From: Leptothermofonsia sichuanensis E412
GTDB lineage: Bacteria > Cyanobacteriota > Cyanobacteriia > Leptolyngbyales > Leptolyngbyaceae
DNA length: 64,000 nucleotides
Direction: 5' to 3'
Assembly: GCF_019891175.1 (NCBI RefSeq)
Contig: NZ_CP072600.1
Location: 1,612,001 to 1,676,000 of the forward strand
A program made the translations under genes and the position numbers. Shown here piece by piece: positions 62,216 through 64,000 of this stretch. Below the pieces are notes generated by a model. The model had not been told where the DNA came from and did no database searches. It was given only the letters and a program-made list of their open reading frames with translations. Numbering within the stretch: position 1 is the stretch's first letter; each line of letters begins with the position of its first letter.

Positions 62216-62248
62216 AGATCTCCAACTTCCCGAAGAAGTTGGAGATCT
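62216..62248 (-). terminator. Perfect 14-bp hairpin
   Basis: AGATCTCCAACTTC (62216-62229) pairs with GAAGTTGGAGATCT (62235-62248) around a 5-nt loop, just after the end of the small minus-strand frame at 62255. No T-run on either side, so a stem that protects or ends the transcript is a guess. Confidence 0.5.
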
Positions 62249-62254
62249 CTCACT

Positions 62255-62428
62255 CTAAAGACAACCCGCTACCGCTACCGTATATCGAGCACCTACAGAC
62301 TGTAATCCTCCAATATTTGTATTGACCTGAAAGGGTTGCAGATCAATACGCAGGGGTTGCCCAGGAACAAATACACTGATGCTCACCAATAAAGCGAGAA
62401 GTCCAACATGAGGAGAACGTATGAACAT
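62255..62428 (-). CDS. Small exported protein candidate (57 residues)
   Basis: Starts ATG 62428: MFIRSPHVGLLALLVSISVF, a convincing short signal peptide, then VPGQPLRIDLQPFQVNTNIG and YTVAVAGCL to TAG 62255. The ribosome site is weak (CCCCTT). No family recognised. Position ahead of a 14-bp hairpin and among other exported proteins favours a real gene, but it could be a remnant of a longer one. Confidence 0.4.
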   Translation of the reverse strand: MFIRSPHVGLLALLVSISVFVPGQPLRIDLQPFQVNTNIGGLQSVGARYTVAVAGCL

Positions 62429-62527
62429 AATAAAAAGGGGTATGTTTGCAATCTAAATTATTGGTTATCTAAATCATTGGATTGAGTCATAGGAACTTTC
62501 ACCGGACGGCTCCTTAGAAAACGCTTG

Positions 62528-63058
62528 CTACCATAATCCTGTAATCGCCTGCGAGACAAAGCGTAAAACCCCTGACCCCTCTTCAGTGGTATAGAAGATT
62601 TGCAACCCATCATCGTTCACTTCATAGCGTTGGGCACCCTGTAGCGCCTTCAGAAATTTGAACTCCTGGTTCAGGATTGGCTCCTCACAAGCCTTAAATG
62701 TGGATGCCAGAGGTCCAATGGTCAGTTGGTCAGCGCTGGTTTGATAATCTCCCATAAAACGGTTGCAACCACCGGAGCCAGTGATCCGCCCCTTCGAAAA
62801 GTCTGCCGTCAGGGCAGGAGTTGCGGGAGGCACCATAGGGGTTGGCGCAGATGACTCCGACATATTTGCCAGTCGCCAACTCCCTTCAATTGAAACAGAG
62901 GATTGAGTCATTAGAAGGAGTCGATTGTGTTGTAAAACGGGCTGTTCCATAACCGGGTTTGCCAACACGACGGGGGGCGCAGATGTGATACCCACACCCA
63001 GAATCAGGGTGGCAATGCACCCTGTAAATGCATGATTAAAGGCAGCGTTAGAATTCAT
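62528..63058 (-). CDS. META-domain exported protein
   Basis: 176 residues. Hydrophobic leader (~8-32, AFTGCIATLILGVGITSAPP). The META (HslJ-like) domain (~55-170) has the family pattern: IEGSWRLANM, ADFSKGRITGSGGCNRFMGD and YQTSADQLTIGPLASTFKAC (the paired Cys). In other bacteria META proteins are linked to outer-membrane stress or novobiocin resistance; here the role is unknown. ATG 63058 is the start: the longer frame (to 63124) runs into a family-A repeat. Confidence 0.78.
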   Translation of the reverse strand: MNSNAAFNHAFTGCIATLILGVGITSAPPVVLANPVMEQPVLQHNRLLLMTQSSVSIEGSWRLANMSESSAPTPMVPPATPALTADFSKGRITGSGGCNRFMGDYQTSADQLTIGPLASTFKACEEPILNQEFKFLKALQGAQRYEVNDDGLQIFYTTEEGSGVLRFVSQAITGLW

Positions 63059-63086
63059 GTTGATTACCAGATTGATTAATCTGACC

Positions 63087-63162
63087 AAAAGCCTATCCGA
63101 AAAGGTCTGACGGTCAAAGCCCAAACCCAGACTGAGCCTGAAGCAGATTTCCGATAGGCTTT
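63087..63162. repeat. ~70-bp hairpin repeat, family A, copy 4 (inverted)
   Basis: AAAAGCCTATCCGAAAAGG at the left and TTTCCGATAGGCTTT at the right, with the interior reversed relative to copies 1-3 (AAAGCCCAAACCCAGACTGA). Its last two bases are part of the TAA stop of the gene ending at 63161. Confidence 0.8.
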
Positions 63163-63679
63163 AAAACTGTTCCAGTCCCAGGAATTGGGTGGTACTATCA
63201 GCCGCAGCCGTTCTGCAAGAACTGGAAATCACCCGTGCGTCAAATACCTCAACGCGGCAGGTTCCCGTGGTATTGCTGATCACTCGCAAGTTGGCTGAAG
63301 AGTTGAAACTCCGCACCCGCCCATCCAATGTAAAATTACTGGGGTTGGTCGAACCAGTTCCTTGTTGACGAATGACGGCACCCCGATATTGAACCCGTGC
63401 TCTTGTTCCCGGTGGCTCTGCCAGTTCCAGACCAAAGTTATCCCGGTCTATTGTCAGGGACACATTCGCGTTTCGCCCCATATTAAACGCCGACCCCTGA
63501 GCCACCCCTCTCCCCTGCAAGCTCCTTTGAGACGGGGAGCGTGGTGATGGCTGTTGTCCAATTTGAGTGTTCTTCTGAATACTTTGTTCACTGATTTCAG
63601 CAGTGACGCGGGGTAGCAAGAACAAACCCATTGCAGCAGCAAAGGCCGTCAATCCAATCAAAATTCGAATTTGTTTCAT
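63161..63679 (-). CDS. Exported hypothetical protein
   Basis: 172 residues from ATG 63679 (GAGG 8 nt upstream). Signal peptide ~1-26 (MKQIRILIGLTAFAAAMGLF). The mature part has a Gln/Ser-rich linker, then a beta-rich domain (~75-172: NVSLTIDRDNFGLELAEPPG, RARVQYRGAVIRQQGTGSTN, SSANLRVISNTTGTCRVEVF) with two cysteines (~149 and ~159) likely joined. No family recognised. The last residues and stop adjoin a family-A repeat. Confidence 0.6.
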   Translation of the reverse strand: MKQIRILIGLTAFAAAMGLFLLPRVTAEISEQSIQKNTQIGQQPSPRSPSQRSLQGRGVAQGSAFNMGRNANVSLTIDRDNFGLELAEPPGTRARVQYRGAVIRQQGTGSTNPSNFTLDGRVRSFNSSANLRVISNTTGTCRVEVFDARVISSSCRTAAADSTTQFLGLEQF

Positions 63680-63907
63680 CCCATTGTCCTCAACTCGATC
63701 GTTAAATTCATCCCCAGTATCAGCTAGTACTGAAAGGCAGAAGTATAAAGGCGGAAGGCAGAAAAGGGATGGCCTCATTCTCAGGGCTTTCCAGTTGCGT
63801 CAATGGCAGGTTTATTTCCGCCGTCGAGTACTAGGCCTTTTCTAATTAGCTGGAGCCGGGCAATTCGGGAACAGGCGTGGTTGAATCATGAGGCTAGATT
63901 AGCTGGA

Positions 63908-64000
63908 TTAGACTTCAGCTCCTAATCGAAAGCGACGTAGCCCTGAGGTAATCAAAATCATCGAGACGCCTGTAAAGAGTAAATTAATCCCGACAAAAAC
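63908..64000 (-). CDS. HdeD/DUF308-like membrane protein, C-terminal part
   Basis: The gene enters from the right edge. The visible 30 residues, VFVGINLLFTGVSMILITSG then LRRFRLGAEV and TAA (63908-63910), look like the last membrane helix and tail of an HdeD-family acid-resistance-type membrane protein. Assignment rests on this helix only. Confidence 0.5.
   Translation of the reverse strand, partial: VFVGINLLFTGVSMILITSGLRRFRLGAEV

Overview
The window is chromosomal DNA of a cyanobacterium, most likely a filamentous Leptolyngbya-like one (lineage inferred, not tested). The palindrome GCGATCGC is scattered throughout. Ycf46 and Ycf35 homologues, two BicA/SulP-type transporters, an NdhD5/D6-type Mrp cluster, ComFB, GvpK and a DUF4347 surface protein all fit. 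No rRNA, tRNA or CRISPR array was recognised.

Layout. 1-16 kb is ordinary housekeeping and envelope DNA: the tail of a trypsin-like protease, a CNNM/CBS membrane protein, a nucleoside-type ABC permease pair, a squalene/phytoene-synthase-like enzyme, a large mosaic surface protein, a SulP transporter, an ExbB/ExbD pair, an FAD oxidoreductase and the SufU scaffold. 16-25 kb holds a sugar-type permease, the small-regulator/ycf46/ycf35 group, an orphan gvpK beside a CHAT-protease remnant, a transglutaminase, acylphosphatase, ComFB and a DUF442 phosphatase. 25.5-32.6 kb is an inorganic-carbon/sodium block: SulP (BicA-like), a CPA2 Na+/H+ antiporter, then MrpD-MrpC-MrpD-MrpE joined by 4-nt overlaps. 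The block stops where an IS630 copy lies, and no MrpF, G, A or B follows. proA and polA come next.

38.6-47.5 kb is an accessory region full of mobile DNA. Its centre is a gene for an LRR-Roc-COR-TIR (Roco) protein cut in two by an intact IS630-family element. Removing the element and one copy of its TA target duplication restores a continuous 969-codon frame. Around it lie a decayed IS5-type element and an inverted fragment of it, another IS630-type element, a DUF4258/YgiT toxin-antitoxin pair with a stop in the toxin, a PIN/antitoxin remnant and a truncated IS110.

47.7-54.1 kb is a metal block: a HupE permease behind a recognisable cobalamin riboswitch, then FTR1 permease, a helix-hairpin-helix lipoprotein, a two-domain multicopper oxidase and an SLH/OprB-type porin. 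Together these look like an iron-uptake route from outer to inner membrane. aroA follows, then an intact IS4-type element with a 9-bp target duplication and a second copy of the proA-side IS630 that truncates a NERD-domain gene. The last 4 kb carries an alpha/beta hydrolase and several small exported or membrane proteins.

Four dispersed non-coding repeat families run through the window: a ~70-bp hairpin ending in AAAGCCTATCCGAAA, a ~97-bp MITE whose ends match an IS630 element here, a GTATGAATTGAA hairpin, and a CACAGAGGCACAGAG palindrome. Several of them, and two insertion-sequence ends, supply stop codons to neighbouring genes.
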